64,000 bases of DNA from Sycon ciliatum (GCF_964019385.1 NC_088651.1:6681060-6745059); one strand, 5' to 3'; counted from the first letter of the stretch, positions 57,501 through 60,200 are shown. Notes: generated by a model not told the origin, from the letters alone. Numbers and translations are program-made.

Positions 57501-58674
57501 TAGGAGGCCAGCTATTGCCGCAAACTCATGATGACTCTATGGTTGTTAGCACTAATCCCCACTTCCGATGATCGCCTGGGTAAGCATCTATGGTATGGTG
57601 GGATCAATTGAAATCTGCTTCATACCCAGATAGGTATGCTATGGCAGGTACACACATACCCTCCTCAACAGTAAACACACACGGGTTGGTGGCTAAATAG
57701 TTGGTCCGGCCATAGTCTAATGGACCGCTTCCACTGTCTACTGCTGAGTCCCCAATGGTGATCTCAGGGGAATGGAGTTTCATGTCAACTACGGTGCTGC
57801 TCAATGACATCAGGTCAGCGGGTCCAAATCCACGGCTGCACAACCCCGGGCGCGTGTGAACACCGGGCTGTGTCACGGCTGGCACATGGCGCAAACACGA
57901 CCGGTTAGTTCATTGAGCAGCAATGTAGTTGTGTTGACACGTGTGGTCCATGGCCGTCACTGTCTCGCCATCACCGCACTCAGGACCATGTAGGAGCAGA
58001 ACTACTGAGCTGGGCTTTGGGTCCAGTCCAATGTTCTTGTAAAAAGAATCTCCCTTTCGCCTTCGCCAGTGAATTGCAATGTCTACTACATAGGATCCAT
58101 GGAATGTCCAGAAATGCAGGCATTCATGCTCCCCACTACTATTCCCTGTGTTGGGCTCCGGGCTTTCATGTGGTATAATGCAAGTCGCTACAAATACACA
58201 GAGCGTGCATTCTTCACCACGAAGCAAGAATCCTTCATTTTTTAGCACTGCATGGCTGTGTACAGGAACTTTTCAACTAATGTTACTTCGCAAATATGGC
58301 AGAGACAGCACTTTGCACTACTCGCACTTGACAGGTAACACACCCAGCCGAAAAGAGGGGCCTACACGGCGACGACCCACCACTAACTAACTTCTTCAGG
58401 ACCCGAAACAAACATTGAACAAACTCAGTTACTCTGTTGTTTTTCACTCACCCTTTCCCATATGGCTGGGATGCAGTTCACCATCATCCGCGAAGCCAGC
58501 CTGCTCCGCCATTATCAACTGATCAGCATACGTAACCTCTTCACTGATAACCTCCCTCCTCTCAAAGTCTGCATGTTCCAGCGGCCGTATTTCGGCGCTG
58601 ACAAGACTGGATAATCCCATGCCGAGCAGCAGCAGAGCTGCACAAAGGTTTCCGACCGCTTCCGTGCGCTGCAT
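13706..58674 (-). CDS. ADAM family metalloprotease-disintegrin with extra EGF repeats (multi-exon, 3' end not in window)
   Basis: The gene encodes a secreted or membrane-anchored zinc metalloprotease of the adamalysin (reprolysin) type, expected to act at the cell surface in shedding or adhesion. I traced 29 coding exons by GT-AG sites, phase and domain order: 58452-58674, 57975-58187, 57660-57878, 51345-51427, 48896-48965, 48335-48423, 46171-46231, 45685-45751, 44492-44583, 43672-43752, 42835-42906, 40885-41057, 39404-39485, 38216-38306, 37015-37075, 35386-35464, 32694-32768, 29951-30040, 29242-29328, 28668-28718, 27849-27912, 25660-25783, 24713-24832, 24267-24357, 23453-23612, 22054-22170, 19391-19504, 17975-18088 and 13706-13819. 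About 1,025 residues are visible. All junctions keep frame except 51345/48965. ADAM identity is certain from the zinc site and disintegrin cysteines. Multiple EGF repeats after the usual ADAM tail are unusual. The membrane anchor and stop were not found. Confidence 0.93.
14499..14543. repeat. perfect 22-bp palindrome
   Basis: AACCAGGGAGTAGTACAATA plus CC is followed, after one base, by its exact reverse complement. It sits inside the foldback insertion and could mark a junction between two inverted halves. Confidence 0.9.
14996..15041 (-). ncRNA. hammerhead ribozyme, type I, intact core
   Basis: On the minus strand: stem I GCTCAA/TTGAGC, core CTGATGA, stem II GGGG/CCCC with loop TGAATT, core GAAA, stem III ACAC/GTGT around a single T, and cleavage triplet GTA. 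Every invariant core base is present. Stem III is minimal and nearly self-complementary, as in retroelement hammerheads that work best as dimers. The motif is on the sense strand of the ADAM gene, in the intron between exons 28 and 29. Confidence 0.85.
15396..15441 (+). ncRNA. hammerhead ribozyme, type I, intact core
   Basis: Same 46-base core as at 14996-15041 but on the plus strand: GCTCAA (15396-15401), CTGATGA (15402-15408), stem II 15409-15422, GAAA (15423-15426), stem III ACAC-T-GTGT, cleavage after A15435, TTGAGC (15436-15441). Upstream is a hairpin in which GTGCCTGGAGAGCAC faces GTGCTCTTCAGGCAC. The flanking 280 bp recur at 26455-26730. Confidence 0.87.
15882..15930 (+). ncRNA. hammerhead ribozyme-like motif, variant
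   Basis: AGTGTTTT (15882-15889), CTGATGA (15890-15896), stem II TGC/GCG flanked by a T-T mismatch, GAAA (15910-15913), stem III ACT/AGT with loop CGA, cleavage base T15922, AAAACACT (15923-15930). The 8-bp stem I is perfect. The T-T mismatch at the base of stem II also appears in the 46028 motif, suggesting one family. Its 5' half is missing from the inverted arm at 14000-14060. Confidence 0.6.
16095..16400. other. no recognisable feature
   Basis: Intronic sequence without a gene or clear repeat. Confidence 0.4.
16430..16694 (+). repeat. minisatellite of GGCGGCTCCATGCGGAGTCATT units, left part
   Basis: About a dozen units of 21-23 bp. The array is interrupted by a solo LTR and resumes at 17768-17850 with a few diverged units, so it is an older array split by insertion. 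Confidence 0.9.
16695..17767 (+). mobile_element. solo LTR, 1,073 bp
   Basis: It starts TGTCACGTCC and ends GATGCGACA, giving short inverted ends TGTC/GACA. GAGT is duplicated on both sides (16691-16694 and 17768-17771), and removing the LTR plus one GAGT restores an uninterrupted minisatellite unit. Inside is GCTATAAAAGAAGC near 17460, a good TATA box for plus-strand transcription, followed by repeated TAGTCTAGT. No internal region remains, so the element was lost by LTR recombination. The four-base duplication fits Ty3/gypsy-like or retrovirus-like integrases. Confidence 0.85.
17768..17860 (+). repeat. minisatellite, right part
   Basis: Continuation of the 16430-16694 array after the solo LTR, with three or four more diverged GGCTCC...GAGTCAT units. 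Confidence 0.8.
17975..18088 (-). CDS. extra EGF repeat 3 (exon 28), calcium-binding type
   Basis: Phase 1-1 exon of 114 bases: [16 protein letters not shown], then [17 protein letters not shown]-x-N-E-C at the start and an aromatic residue two before the fourth Cys match calcium-binding EGF modules of the Notch type. Confidence 0.93.
18110..18300. repeat. CA microsatellite with AATAACAC interruptions
   Basis: Nearly pure (AC)n broken at intervals by AATA. It lies directly upstream of the EGF exon 28 acceptor region. Confidence 0.95.
18307..18975. mobile_element. TIR element of about 670 bp
   Basis: The left end GAGAGGTTTTGCAGAGCGAA and right end TTCGCTCTGCAAACCTCTC are inverted copies, flanked by TA on each side. 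The interior repeats GCGAACGTTCGC-like motifs and has no transposase. It is probably a non-autonomous Tc1/mariner-like element, judged only by the TA flanks. Confidence 0.7.
19078..19355. repeat. purine-rich minisatellite (GGGGGAGAAG type)
   Basis: Irregular repeats of AGAAGGGGGAGAAG and GGGGCAAGAAGG. One strand is almost pure purine and could form unusual structures near exon 27. Confidence 0.9.
19391..19504 (-). CDS. extra EGF repeat 2 (exon 27)
   Basis: Phase 1-1 exon of 114 bases: [14 protein letters not shown], then [14 protein letters not shown]. The Asp-Asn before the first Cys fits a partial calcium-binding EGF signature. A G/A-rich minisatellite begins 35 bases into the following intron. 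Confidence 0.92.
19550..19672 (-). mobile_element. tRNA-derived SINE, copy 1
   Basis: The minus strand has an A-box-like TGGCTCAGTGGCTAGAGCA and a B-box GGTTCGAGTCC 35 bases later, followed by a non-tRNA tail containing AATTTTTCTTCAGACC. The same tail occurs at 44745 and, weaker, at 50200. The acceptor stem does not close, so this is not a working tRNA. Confidence 0.7.
20098..21272. mobile_element. DNA transposon remnant with inverted ends
   Basis: The ends TGTAAAAGCAGAAATTTCCGG and (inverted) TGAAAATTTCTGCTTTTACA pair, and a second inverted block containing TCCGGCTCATCGCAA lies at 20285-20320 and 21205-21240. The interior has open frames on both strands (about 20429-20969) that I cannot match to any transposase. 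Confidence 0.55.
21449..21905 (+). mobile_element. hammerhead-bearing element remnant
   Basis: Inverted blocks with GTAGTTGAAGACACCACTGC (about 21465-21500 and 21550-21585) precede the ribozyme at 21618. The motif TTACCGCCATATTGCCAGG near 21850 is an inverted copy of sequence near 21525. CTCTTCAGGATAG occurs at both ends (about 21451 and 21891), a possible target duplication. Confidence 0.5.
21618..21661 (+). ncRNA. hammerhead ribozyme, type I, canonical GUC
   Basis: Stem I GATTGC (21618-21623) with GCAATC (21656-21661), CTGATGA (21624-21630), stem II GTCC/GGAC with a five-base loop, GAAA (21644-21647), stem III formed by the perfect palindrome ACGTACGT, and cleavage after C21655 in a GTC triplet. 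This is a textbook minimal hammerhead. A loopless palindromic stem III suggests it is efficient as a dimer. Confidence 0.9.
22054..22170 (-). CDS. extra EGF repeat 1 (exon 26)
   Basis: Phase 1-1 exon with the six-cysteine spacing C-x-C ... NPCLNGGSC ... [11 protein letters not shown] ... C. It lacks the calcium-binding DxDE start. The donor is GTTAGT. The following intron holds a CA-rich array directly upstream of the acceptor. Confidence 0.9.
22172..22320. repeat. CA-rich microsatellite
   Basis: (AC)n with frequent CATG and CGCA interruptions directly adjoining exon 26. Confidence 0.9.
22844..23050. mobile_element. 207-bp MITE, copy 1
   Basis: Inverted ends of the form ACTGTAGCGGACATGGAAATCC. 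Relatives are at 24944-25139 and 52518-52714. It has no coding capacity. Confidence 0.8.
23453..27912 (-). CDS. ADAM exons 21-25: cysteine-rich domain and ADAM EGF-like module
   Basis: Exons at 27849-27912, 25660-25783, 24713-24832, 24267-24357 and 23453-23612. They read [20 protein letters not shown], then [15 protein letters not shown], then ALCGKLHCG, then [11 protein letters not shown], then VCLNGQC and [12 protein letters not shown]. The order CGKLxC, DGxxCG, C-x-NGQC and the final EGF is that of the ADAM cysteine-rich region. A conserved AG|GT site and matching phase support every junction. The tRNA-Pro gene lies in the first intron of this group. Confidence 0.9.
23754..23975. repeat. 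foldback repeat
   Basis: Arms of about 70 bp with GAAAAAGGACCAAGG and ACTACAAG on the left, and their inverted, slightly diverged copies on the right, around a 75-base centre. Confidence 0.8.
24122..24230 (+). mobile_element. half of a pogo/Tigger-like MITE
   Basis: CAGTCAGACCTGGCTTAACCG then CGGATAATCCGG match the ends of the elements at 25962 and 30670. Only one end is recognisable. Confidence 0.6.
24545..24676. repeat. CA microsatellite
   Basis: (AC)n with interruptions, 37 bases from the donor of exon 23. Confidence 0.95.
24944..25139. mobile_element. 196-bp MITE, copy 2
   Basis: Inverted ends ACTGTCGTGGACAAGGAAATCC and GGATTTCCATGTCCACGACATT. The interior is the reverse orientation of copy 1 at 22844. 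Confidence 0.8.
25962..26154. mobile_element. pogo/Tigger-like MITE
   Basis: Inverted ends CAGTCACACCTCGCTTATCCG and CGAGGTCTGACTG, with TA on the right side. The interior has CCGGAT motifs typical of the family. Confidence 0.7.
26210..26425 (+). repeat. diverged repeats related to the 39-kb minisatellite
   Basis: Two units containing GCACCAGTACAGAGCCCAGTG and GAGACTGCACAG resemble the 50-bp unit at 38980-39290. Confidence 0.6.
26455..26730 (+). mobile_element. copy of the 15.3-kb hammerhead element
   Basis: The order GTGCCTGAAGAGCACC hairpin, CTCAAGCTCAACTGATGAGG, GGGAGTGGTGCTTTCTTGCA and GTCGTGAGTCAGTCAAGTGTC parallels 15310-15540 on the same strand. It is more diverged and its ribozyme is damaged. 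Confidence 0.75.
26582..26627 (+). ncRNA. decayed hammerhead ribozyme
   Basis: It aligns base for base with 15396-15441, but the invariant G of GAAA is C (CTCCCAAAC), which should abolish activity. Stems I and III are intact. Confidence 0.7.
26853..27078 (+). repeat. direct repeat of about 75 bp
   Basis: The block AACGCAGCAGGATTTCAGAC through the poly-C and GGCAGAC occurs at about 26855 and again at about 27004, 149 bp apart. Confidence 0.75.
27150..27545. mobile_element. MITE with GGTTGGTAC inverted ends
   Basis: GGGTGTGTTCGGTTGGTAC at the left and GTACCAACCAAATGCGCC at the right are inverted copies. The ends resemble PIF/Harbinger-type MITEs, but I see no clear target duplication. It ends 43 bases from the tRNA gene. 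Confidence 0.55.
27588..27659 (-). tRNA. tRNA-Pro (AGG)
   Basis: The minus strand folds into a full cloverleaf: acceptor GGTCTGT/ACAGACC, D arm with TGGTCTAGGGGTA, anticodon stem TCTCG/CGAGA around a loop with AGG, and T arm GGTTCGAATCC. It closely matches the animal tRNA-Pro(AGG) sequence, with discriminator C. A run of six T directly downstream is a pol III terminator. There is no intron. The gene lies inside an ADAM intron on the same strand and is transcribed independently. Confidence 0.96.
28668..35464 (-). CDS. ADAM exons 16-20: end of protease and disintegrin domain
   Basis: Exons at 35386-35464, 32694-32768, 29951-30040, 29242-29328 and 28668-28718. The first gives [12 protein letters not shown] and RPCL, the closing cysteines of the protease. 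Then come [54 protein letters not shown] and a CPE-start exon. This is the standard disintegrin cysteine ladder. At the tip of the loop the sequence is CDLEDFC, so there is no RGD; integrin binding, if any, would be of the ordinary ADAM kind. Several exons are flanked by CA-repeat or SINE insertions in the introns. Confidence 0.92.
29585..29635. repeat. poly-C tract
   Basis: CACCCTCACCC(C)n CTGCCCCCTCCCC run in the intron between exons 18 and 19. Confidence 0.9.
29815..29935 (+). repeat. imperfect GCA trinucleotide array
   Basis: AGCAGTAGCAGTAGC and AACAGCAGCAGTAGC units just before exon 18's donor. It is intronic. Confidence 0.85.
30048..30387. repeat. CA microsatellite, 340 bp
   Basis: Long (AC)n with CGCA and CATA interruptions, abutting the acceptor of exon 18. 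It generates long artificial Cys/Val and His/Thr open frames. Confidence 0.97.
30670..31073. mobile_element. pogo/Tigger-like MITE with a nested MITE
   Basis: The outer ends CAGTCGGACCTCGTTTAACCG and GCGAGGTCTGACTG are inverted. A second element with perfect 20-bp inverted ends ACCGTAAAGTCTTGTATAAA is nested at 30763-30976. Confidence 0.75.
30763..30976. mobile_element. 214-bp MITE with TAGAAGCC repeats, nested
   Basis: Perfect 20-bp inverted ends and several internal TAGAAGCC motifs. A related degraded copy is at about 42600-42770. Confidence 0.8.
31335..31455 (-). mobile_element. tRNA-derived SINE, copy 2
   Basis: Minus strand: TAGCTCAGTTGGTTTGAGCA (A box) and GGTTCGAGTCC (B box) with CTGGTGGTGTGAC after it. 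The tail differs from the other copies, being an AAAGAAAGAAAG run. Confidence 0.65.
32950..33060 (+). repeat. dispersed repeat related to 40570 and 53400
   Basis: GGCGCAGATGCAGCTCCTAA and AAAGACCGAAAATCCCATTC also occur at about 40660-40720 and 53550-53640. Confidence 0.7.
33156..33593. mobile_element. pogo-like MITE interrupted by a solo LTR
   Basis: The ends CAGTCAACTTCGCTAATAACGAC and, inverted, CGTTATACGCAAAGTTGCATG-ACTG. The middle is the 259-bp LTR at 33257-33515. Confidence 0.65.
33257..33515 (+). mobile_element. solo LTR, 259 bp
   Basis: It starts TGTAATAGGT and ends ACCTATTAAGCA, flanked by CATA on both sides (33253-33256 and 33516-33519). It contains TATAGAAGAGC and CTATAAAACCC and a TCTAGTCTAGTC stretch like that in the larger LTR at 16695. 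The small size and absence of an internal part fit a solo LTR. Confidence 0.7.
33661..33795. repeat. 32-bp tandem repeat, four copies
   Basis: Units of ACAGTAGAGCCTCTGAAGGC then GACCACTCTGGT. Confidence 0.92.
33830..35070. mobile_element. large foldback element
   Basis: Left and right outer parts are inverted relatives: CCTGGATAAGGAGGCCACCTG faces CAGGTGGTCTCCTTATCCAGG. Inner parts with TACCGTAAAGTCCGGAGCAA and TTGCTCCGGACTTTACGGTA also pair. The 600-bp centre shows no coding sequence I recognise. Confidence 0.7.
36010..36042. repeat. CT microsatellite
   Basis: (CT)16. Confidence 0.95.
36245..36841. mobile_element. piggyBac-like MITE
   Basis: 597 bp with ends CCCTTTAAGAGCC and GGCTCTTAAAGGG, flanked by TTAA on both sides. 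TTAA duplication with a CCCTTT start is the piggyBac signature. There is no transposase. Confidence 0.8.
37015..42906 (-). CDS. ADAM exons 11-15: reprolysin metalloprotease domain with active site
   Basis: Exons at 42835-42906, 40885-41057, 39404-39485, 38216-38306 and 37015-37075. Exon 13 carries [14 protein letters not shown] and the following VC, a region conserved in ADAMs. Exon 14 has the zinc-binding sequence [12 protein letters not shown], matching HExxHxxGxxHD in its three His and catalytic Glu, though the usual Gly of the third turn is Asn here. Exon 15 has [17 protein letters not shown], with the Met of the Met-turn following the last Cys-Ile. All catalytic residues are present, so the protease should be active. 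Confidence 0.93.
37140..37382. repeat. CA microsatellite
   Basis: (AC)n with CGCG and CATA interruptions, about 65 bases upstream of exon 15. Confidence 0.96.
37440..38130 (+). pseudogene. 3' end of a LINE: ORF2 C-terminus and UTR
   Basis: The plus strand encodes [20 protein letters not shown] then [12 protein letters not shown] and a stop at 37579-37581. W-N-x-L-x-x-x-V-R ... F-K is the common C-terminus of CR1/jockey-type ORF2 proteins. The UTR runs to an A-rich end (AATAAAAGTCAACAACAAC) near 38130. The palindrome at 37847-38001 interrupts it. A piece of the same 3' UTR is at about 48520-48560. Confidence 0.7.
37847..38001. repeat. near-perfect palindrome, 67-bp arms
   Basis: GAGAAAAGGACATATGGATA ... 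CTATATACAG is followed, after about 20 bases, by its exact reverse complement. The spacer contains CAGTCAGAAAGTGCAATAAC, which recurs in the palindrome at 49075-49325. Confidence 0.93.
38616..38658 (-). ncRNA. decayed hammerhead ribozyme
   Basis: Minus strand: CCTCTA, CTGATGA, GCTCGAAGGATC, GAAC, CAGCTG, TC, TAGAGG. Stem I pairs perfectly and the GTC cleavage triplet is present, but the last A of GAAA is C and stem II has a mismatch. Probably inactive. Confidence 0.5.
38980..39290 (+). repeat. 50-bp minisatellite, about six copies
   Basis: The unit CAGCCCAGTGTATGCAGGTC with TGGGACTG(C/T)ACAGTGCCCTGCACCACTGCC repeats at exactly 50-bp steps. A diverged copy is at about 38735-38785. Confidence 0.95.
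39795..40478. mobile_element. TIR element containing a 20-bp minisatellite
   Basis: GGCCGATTCGCGACACAACTTTTTGCG at the left pairs with CGCAAAAAGTTGTATTGTGAATCGGC at the right. Inside are the dispersed repeat of 900-1010 (at 39905-39995) and the array at 40044-40303. Confidence 0.6.
40044..40303. repeat. 20-bp tandem repeat, 13 copies
   Basis: The unit CCCAGGGTAGAAACTGTACT is almost invariant; one copy has GAAGCTG. The period is exactly 20. Confidence 0.97.
40570..40745 (+). repeat. dispersed repeat related to 53390-53640
   Basis: ATCACAGTTCCCGTGAGACTCGGCTGG then CCTCTAGGATCAAGGC and GCTCCTAAGCGGTGG. It lies just downstream of exon 12 on the gene strand. Confidence 0.7.
41438..41855. repeat. 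compound minisatellite (TGTTACCCGGACC / CCCAAACTGTTAT)
   Basis: 13-bp units of TGTTACCCGGACC alternate with 19-bp units of GGACCCCAAACTGTTATCT. Several higher-order blocks are repeated. Confidence 0.92.
42021..42492. mobile_element. pogo-like MITE
   Basis: CAGTCAAATCTGCCGTTAGCG at the left and CGCTTACGACAGATTTGACTG at the right, TA flanks. The interior repeats CTGCCGTAAGAGACCATC. Confidence 0.8.
43117..43260. mobile_element. 144-bp palindromic MITE with TTAA flanks
   Basis: GGCCGACTCATACTTCATTT and AATGAAGTATGAATCGGCC pair, with GCGTACGGGAAA following. TTAA stands on both sides (43113-43116 and 43261-43264). Its inner end contains ATGAAGTATGAA, one and a half units of the satellite at 11237. 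Confidence 0.8.
43672..45751 (-). CDS. ADAM exons 8-10: end of prodomain, furin site, start of catalytic domain
   Basis: Exons at 45685-45751, 44492-44583 and 43672-43752. The first ends in FSWARCG, whose Cys-Gly is a candidate cysteine-switch residue that would hold the zinc site latent. The junction of the second and third gives GRMKRQ, an R-X-K-R furin/proprotein-convertase site that would release the prodomain. The third then reads [14 protein letters not shown], matching the first strand of reprolysin domains (K-Y-V-E-L-V-I-V-A-D type). A 363-bp MITE begins only 24 bases from the acceptor of the last exon. Confidence 0.85.
43776..44138. mobile_element. PIF/Harbinger-like MITE
   Basis: GGGCATGTTTGATTGG and CCAATCGACCATGCCC are inverted ends, with ATA on both sides as a 3-bp duplication. 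The interior is full of GGATCC-like words. It starts 24 bases before exon 10. Confidence 0.75.
44270..44418. repeat. CA microsatellite
   Basis: (AC)n with CATG/CGCA start, between exons 9 and 10. Confidence 0.95.
44660..44790 (+). mobile_element. tRNA-derived SINE, copy 3
   Basis: CATAGCTTAGTGGTAGAGTA (A box), a weak B box GGTAAGAGTCC, then GAGTCAATTTTTCTTCAGAC, the tail shared with copy 1. Confidence 0.65.
45549..45655. repeat. poly-C followed by CA microsatellite
   Basis: About 18 C then (AC)n, 30 bases from exon 8. Confidence 0.95.
46028..46071 (+). ncRNA. hammerhead ribozyme-like motif, variant
   Basis: AGTTGC precedes CTGATGA (46033-46039). Stem II CGTA/TATG has a T-T mismatch at its base, then GAAA (46054-46057), stem III ACTC/GAGT around one A, cleavage base T46066, and stem I GCGAC with one wobble pair. 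The layout matches the 15882 motif. Confidence 0.5.
46171..51427 (-). CDS. ADAM exons 4-7: central prodomain
   Basis: Exons at 51345-51427, 48896-48965, 48335-48423 and 46171-46231. Visible motifs are [13 protein letters not shown], then [10 protein letters not shown] and STCDGFT, then [13 protein letters not shown]. The order C-Y-Y-H-G ... S-T-C-x-G ... G-x-x-Y-x-x-x-P-L is the core signature of the ADAM propeptide (Pep_M12B). The first of these exons ends in phase 0 while the next needs two bases supplied before it, so a small exon of length 3n+2 is probably missing between 48965 and 51345. The 1.7-kb hAT-like element lies in the intron between exons 6 and 7. Confidence 0.8.
46417..48128. 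mobile_element. hAT-like non-autonomous transposon, 1,712 bp
   Basis: Perfect 17-bp inverted ends TAGTGCTGAAACGATTA/TAATCGTTTCAGCACTA are flanked by an exact 8-bp duplication ATTTTCAC (46409-46416 and 48129-48136). The 8-bp duplication and the end sequence point to hAT. A sub-terminal inverted block (GGTGCTCGAAGTCCGTAC near 47138, inverted near 47935) lies inside. The plus-strand 206-codon open frame at 47039-47659 has no recognisable transposase motif. Confidence 0.85.
48170..48330 (+). repeat. G-rich diverged repeats with AGGTGAGG
   Basis: Irregular GCAGGTGAGG/GGGGTTAGG words and a poly-G tract, within the intron just downstream of exon 6. Confidence 0.6.
49075..49328. repeat. foldback repeat with 75-bp arms
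   Basis: CACATGGAAACGAGTTATGAAG and AGCAGTCAGAAAGTGCGATAAC on the left are inverted on the right. The spacer is about 95 bases. It is related to the palindrome at 37847. Confidence 0.85.
49356..50003 (-). pseudogene. unidentified decayed coding-like stretch
   Basis: The minus strand is open for about 215 codons with one in-frame stop near 49740. The product contains a word resembling a P-loop (VSGFGKTW) and several hydrophobic segments. I do not recognise it, and there are no ADAM-phase splice sites. It is probably an old transposon or captured-gene fragment. Confidence 0.25.
50120..50240 (+). mobile_element. tRNA-derived SINE fragment, copy 4
   Basis: TTGCTGCCCATAAGCGAGG then a B-box-like GGGTTCAATTTC and TTTTCTTCAGACCTTTTCAG. 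The 5' A box is missing. Confidence 0.5.
50391..50419. repeat. poly-C tract
   Basis: 29 consecutive C apart from the edges. Such tracts recur at 45549, 50570 (G), 51700, 52069 and 52370. Confidence 0.9.
50570..50890 (-). repeat. dispersed repeat, minus copy of the 60-kb unit
   Basis: On the minus strand, AGTGTGGTACGGTCACGACAGC, CATCTGAAGTACAATTTA and GGTACGGTCAATACC occur in the same order as on the plus strand at 60020-60195. Both copies include GATTCACAGGG. Non-coding. Confidence 0.75.
52386..52416. repeat. short CA microsatellite after poly-C
   Basis: (C)n followed by (AC)n. Confidence 0.9.
52518..52714. mobile_element. 197-bp MITE, copy 3
   Basis: Same family as 22844 and 24944: ends GTGGACATAGAAATCC and GGATTTCTATGTCGC, with the CCGGATGACCGGG core shared with copy 1. 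Confidence 0.75.
53380..53640 (+). repeat. dispersed repeat with internal 36-bp tandem array
   Basis: Related to 40570-40745. The unit GCAACACCACCACCCTCTAG with GATCAAGGCATCCGTA is repeated three to four times. Confidence 0.85.
53880..54287 (-). pseudogene. unidentified open stretch
   Basis: A 135-codon minus-strand open frame without a recognisable domain. It lies in the large intron between ADAM exons 3 and 4 and shows no consistent splice sites. It could be a transposon fragment or chance. Confidence 0.15.
54781..54992 (-). mobile_element. MITE with CAGGGGCGTAG termini, copy 2
   Basis: Left end CAGGCGCGTAGC and right end GCTACGCCCCTG, with TGTGA on both sides as a possible target duplication. 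The interior resembles the inverted 10753 element (GTGGTCCGGCC, AATCCTGCATTCTGG). Confidence 0.7.
55200..57600. other. large-intron sequence without supported features
   Basis: Several short open frames exist on both strands. One at 56089-56190 (+) starts ATGGAGTTCTTTTTGG and has a GTAAGC nearby, but nothing downstream joins it. I see no RNA gene or clear repeat. Confidence 0.35.
57660..58187 (-). CDS. ADAM exons 2-3: N-terminal propeptide
   Basis: Exon 2 (57975-58187) starts after TTTGTAG and exon 3 (57660-57878) starts after GTGCCAG. A 96-base intron between them contains the in-frame TGA at 57910-57912 that would otherwise break the frame. Phases are 1-1 throughout and match the neighbours. 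The products include [19 protein letters not shown] and the end CVFTVEEG. I do not recognise a conserved domain; the N-terminal part of ADAM prodomains is poorly conserved. The short intron is inferred, so these two exon ends are less certain than the others. Confidence 0.6.
58452..58674 (-). CDS. ADAM exon 1: start codon and signal peptide
   Basis: The ATG at 58672-58674 opens a polar start ([11 protein letters not shown]), then a hydrophobic core [14 protein letters not shown], and a likely signal-peptidase site after SLVSA. The rest of the exon is acidic propeptide. The donor is GG|GTGAGT at 58451 and leaves phase 1. A stop or another start upstream was not needed: this is the first Met before a signal sequence. 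Confidence 0.85.
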
Positions 58675-59103
58675 CTCTCAAACTGTTATAATCAGTAGAT
58701 CTTCGATAAGTCCTGGCAAGCTATACCTCACGCAGGTGTGACGGTCAGAGTGTGACAACCGGCGCAGAGCAAGTGCGACAGTCAGCGGCACATGTGTTCG
58801 GCAACACGCTAGCACGCCTGCTTTCTGGTCCGGTGCAAAAGTGCGAACTTTGAACCCAGCAAGCACCTCTCGCATTGAAGCTTGTGCTTTTTGCACCAAA
58901 CCAGAAACCTCCGCACAAACCCTAGGCCTAGACCACCTTCATAACAAACAAGAGAGCTTATTCCAAAGGCAAAGGTGGAGAAACTGTCCCCATCTAGATT
59001 TGTGATCCTTCCGCTTTCAATGGCACACCGATTGTAAAGTTGTATCCTGACCTGAGCTGCATGGTAGAACCGGGTACTGGGTGTGACCACTTCGCATGTT
59101 ACG

Positions 59104-59195
59104 GCTAGGCTGGGATGAACGCTAGGCTGGGATGAACGCTAGGCTGGGATGAACGCTAGGCTGGGATGAACGCTAGGCTGGGATGAACGCTAGGT
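59104..59195 (+). repeat. 17-bp tandem repeat, five copies
   Basis: The unit GCTAGGCTGGGATGAAC is nearly invariant. It lies about 430 bp upstream of the ADAM start codon. Confidence 0.95.
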
Positions 59196-60019
59196 GGACC
59201 TACCCTGGCCTAGCGCAATGTAGATCTTGGCGGAAACGCGGACATGCACGCATGCAGAAGGGAGCATCGCAAGTGGATCCTTGTTGTTGAGTATGCCTGG
59301 ATTGCTATTCCCTTTGTCTGACCGAGCAGAGATCGGAATGAACATTCCTACACATATACACGTCATTGTCCTCTGCCGGCCTGATCTCTGAGTGTCACCG
59401 TGTGCAGCATCACTTTTCAGGCTATGTCCGGCACTGGCCCGCGTCACAGAGTGCTCTGGCCGCAGAAGGAACTTACTTGACTAAGTCGAACACTGAATGC
59501 AGTATGGCTGGCTACTGCCCTTCGCCCTTCGCCCTTGATCAACCAGGTACTGTATGTGTACGTTCCATTGTGTGTTTACCTAACACTACTACGCTACAAC
59601 AGTAGATCGCATTCGTAGAAATTAGTAGTGAGTAACTGAGTAGAGAGCGAGCATGGACTCGCCAATGCGGCTTCTAAGTTCTATTGTTATGCTGATGGTC
59701 ATCGACACAGAGCATAGGATGTAAGAACACTTCTGACCAGGCTCACACGCTGTGAGAGGCACTTTCAAGTATTACAGTTCCATCCAGCACTTTCAGCAGT
59801 GGGTGGGGGGCACTTTGCTCGTACCTTGAATCTGTTTTGCCGTGGAGGCCTGGAGGGACTGCGCCTACACGTACATGTACGTGGCTGAATAGCTCTGAGA
59901 TACAAACTTAGTGTTACAACATGCTATTATGTAGATCTACATGATGCCAAGAGCACCATACTGTGATTATTGTTGTTGTTCATGCAATGAAATCCGATCA
60001 CGTGCATCGGAAGGTATTA

Positions 60020-60200
60020 CATTTTTAGTGTGGTACGGTCAGCCATCTGAAGTACAATTTAGTCGTGGAAGAGTGGTGGCTGAGCCGAAAATTTTGGAAT
60101 TTTAGATCCCAGATCAGTGTATTTTATTGATTCACAGGGTATCTGGGGCAAAAAGTGGTACGGTCAATACCGTAGTGACCATACTGTGTGCGATGCCCCT
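60020..60200 (+). repeat. dispersed repeat, plus copy
   Basis: See 50570-50890. It contains AGTGTGGTACGGTCAGCCATC, GTACAATTTAG, GATTCACAGGGTATCTGGGG and GTACGGTCAATACC, ending near a GCCCCTGAC word. Confidence 0.75.

Noticed and set aside
57910-57912. TGA as a selenocysteine or readthrough codon in the ADAM propeptide
   Set aside because: A short intron with matching phase explains it more simply; I see no SECIS-like hairpin evidence.
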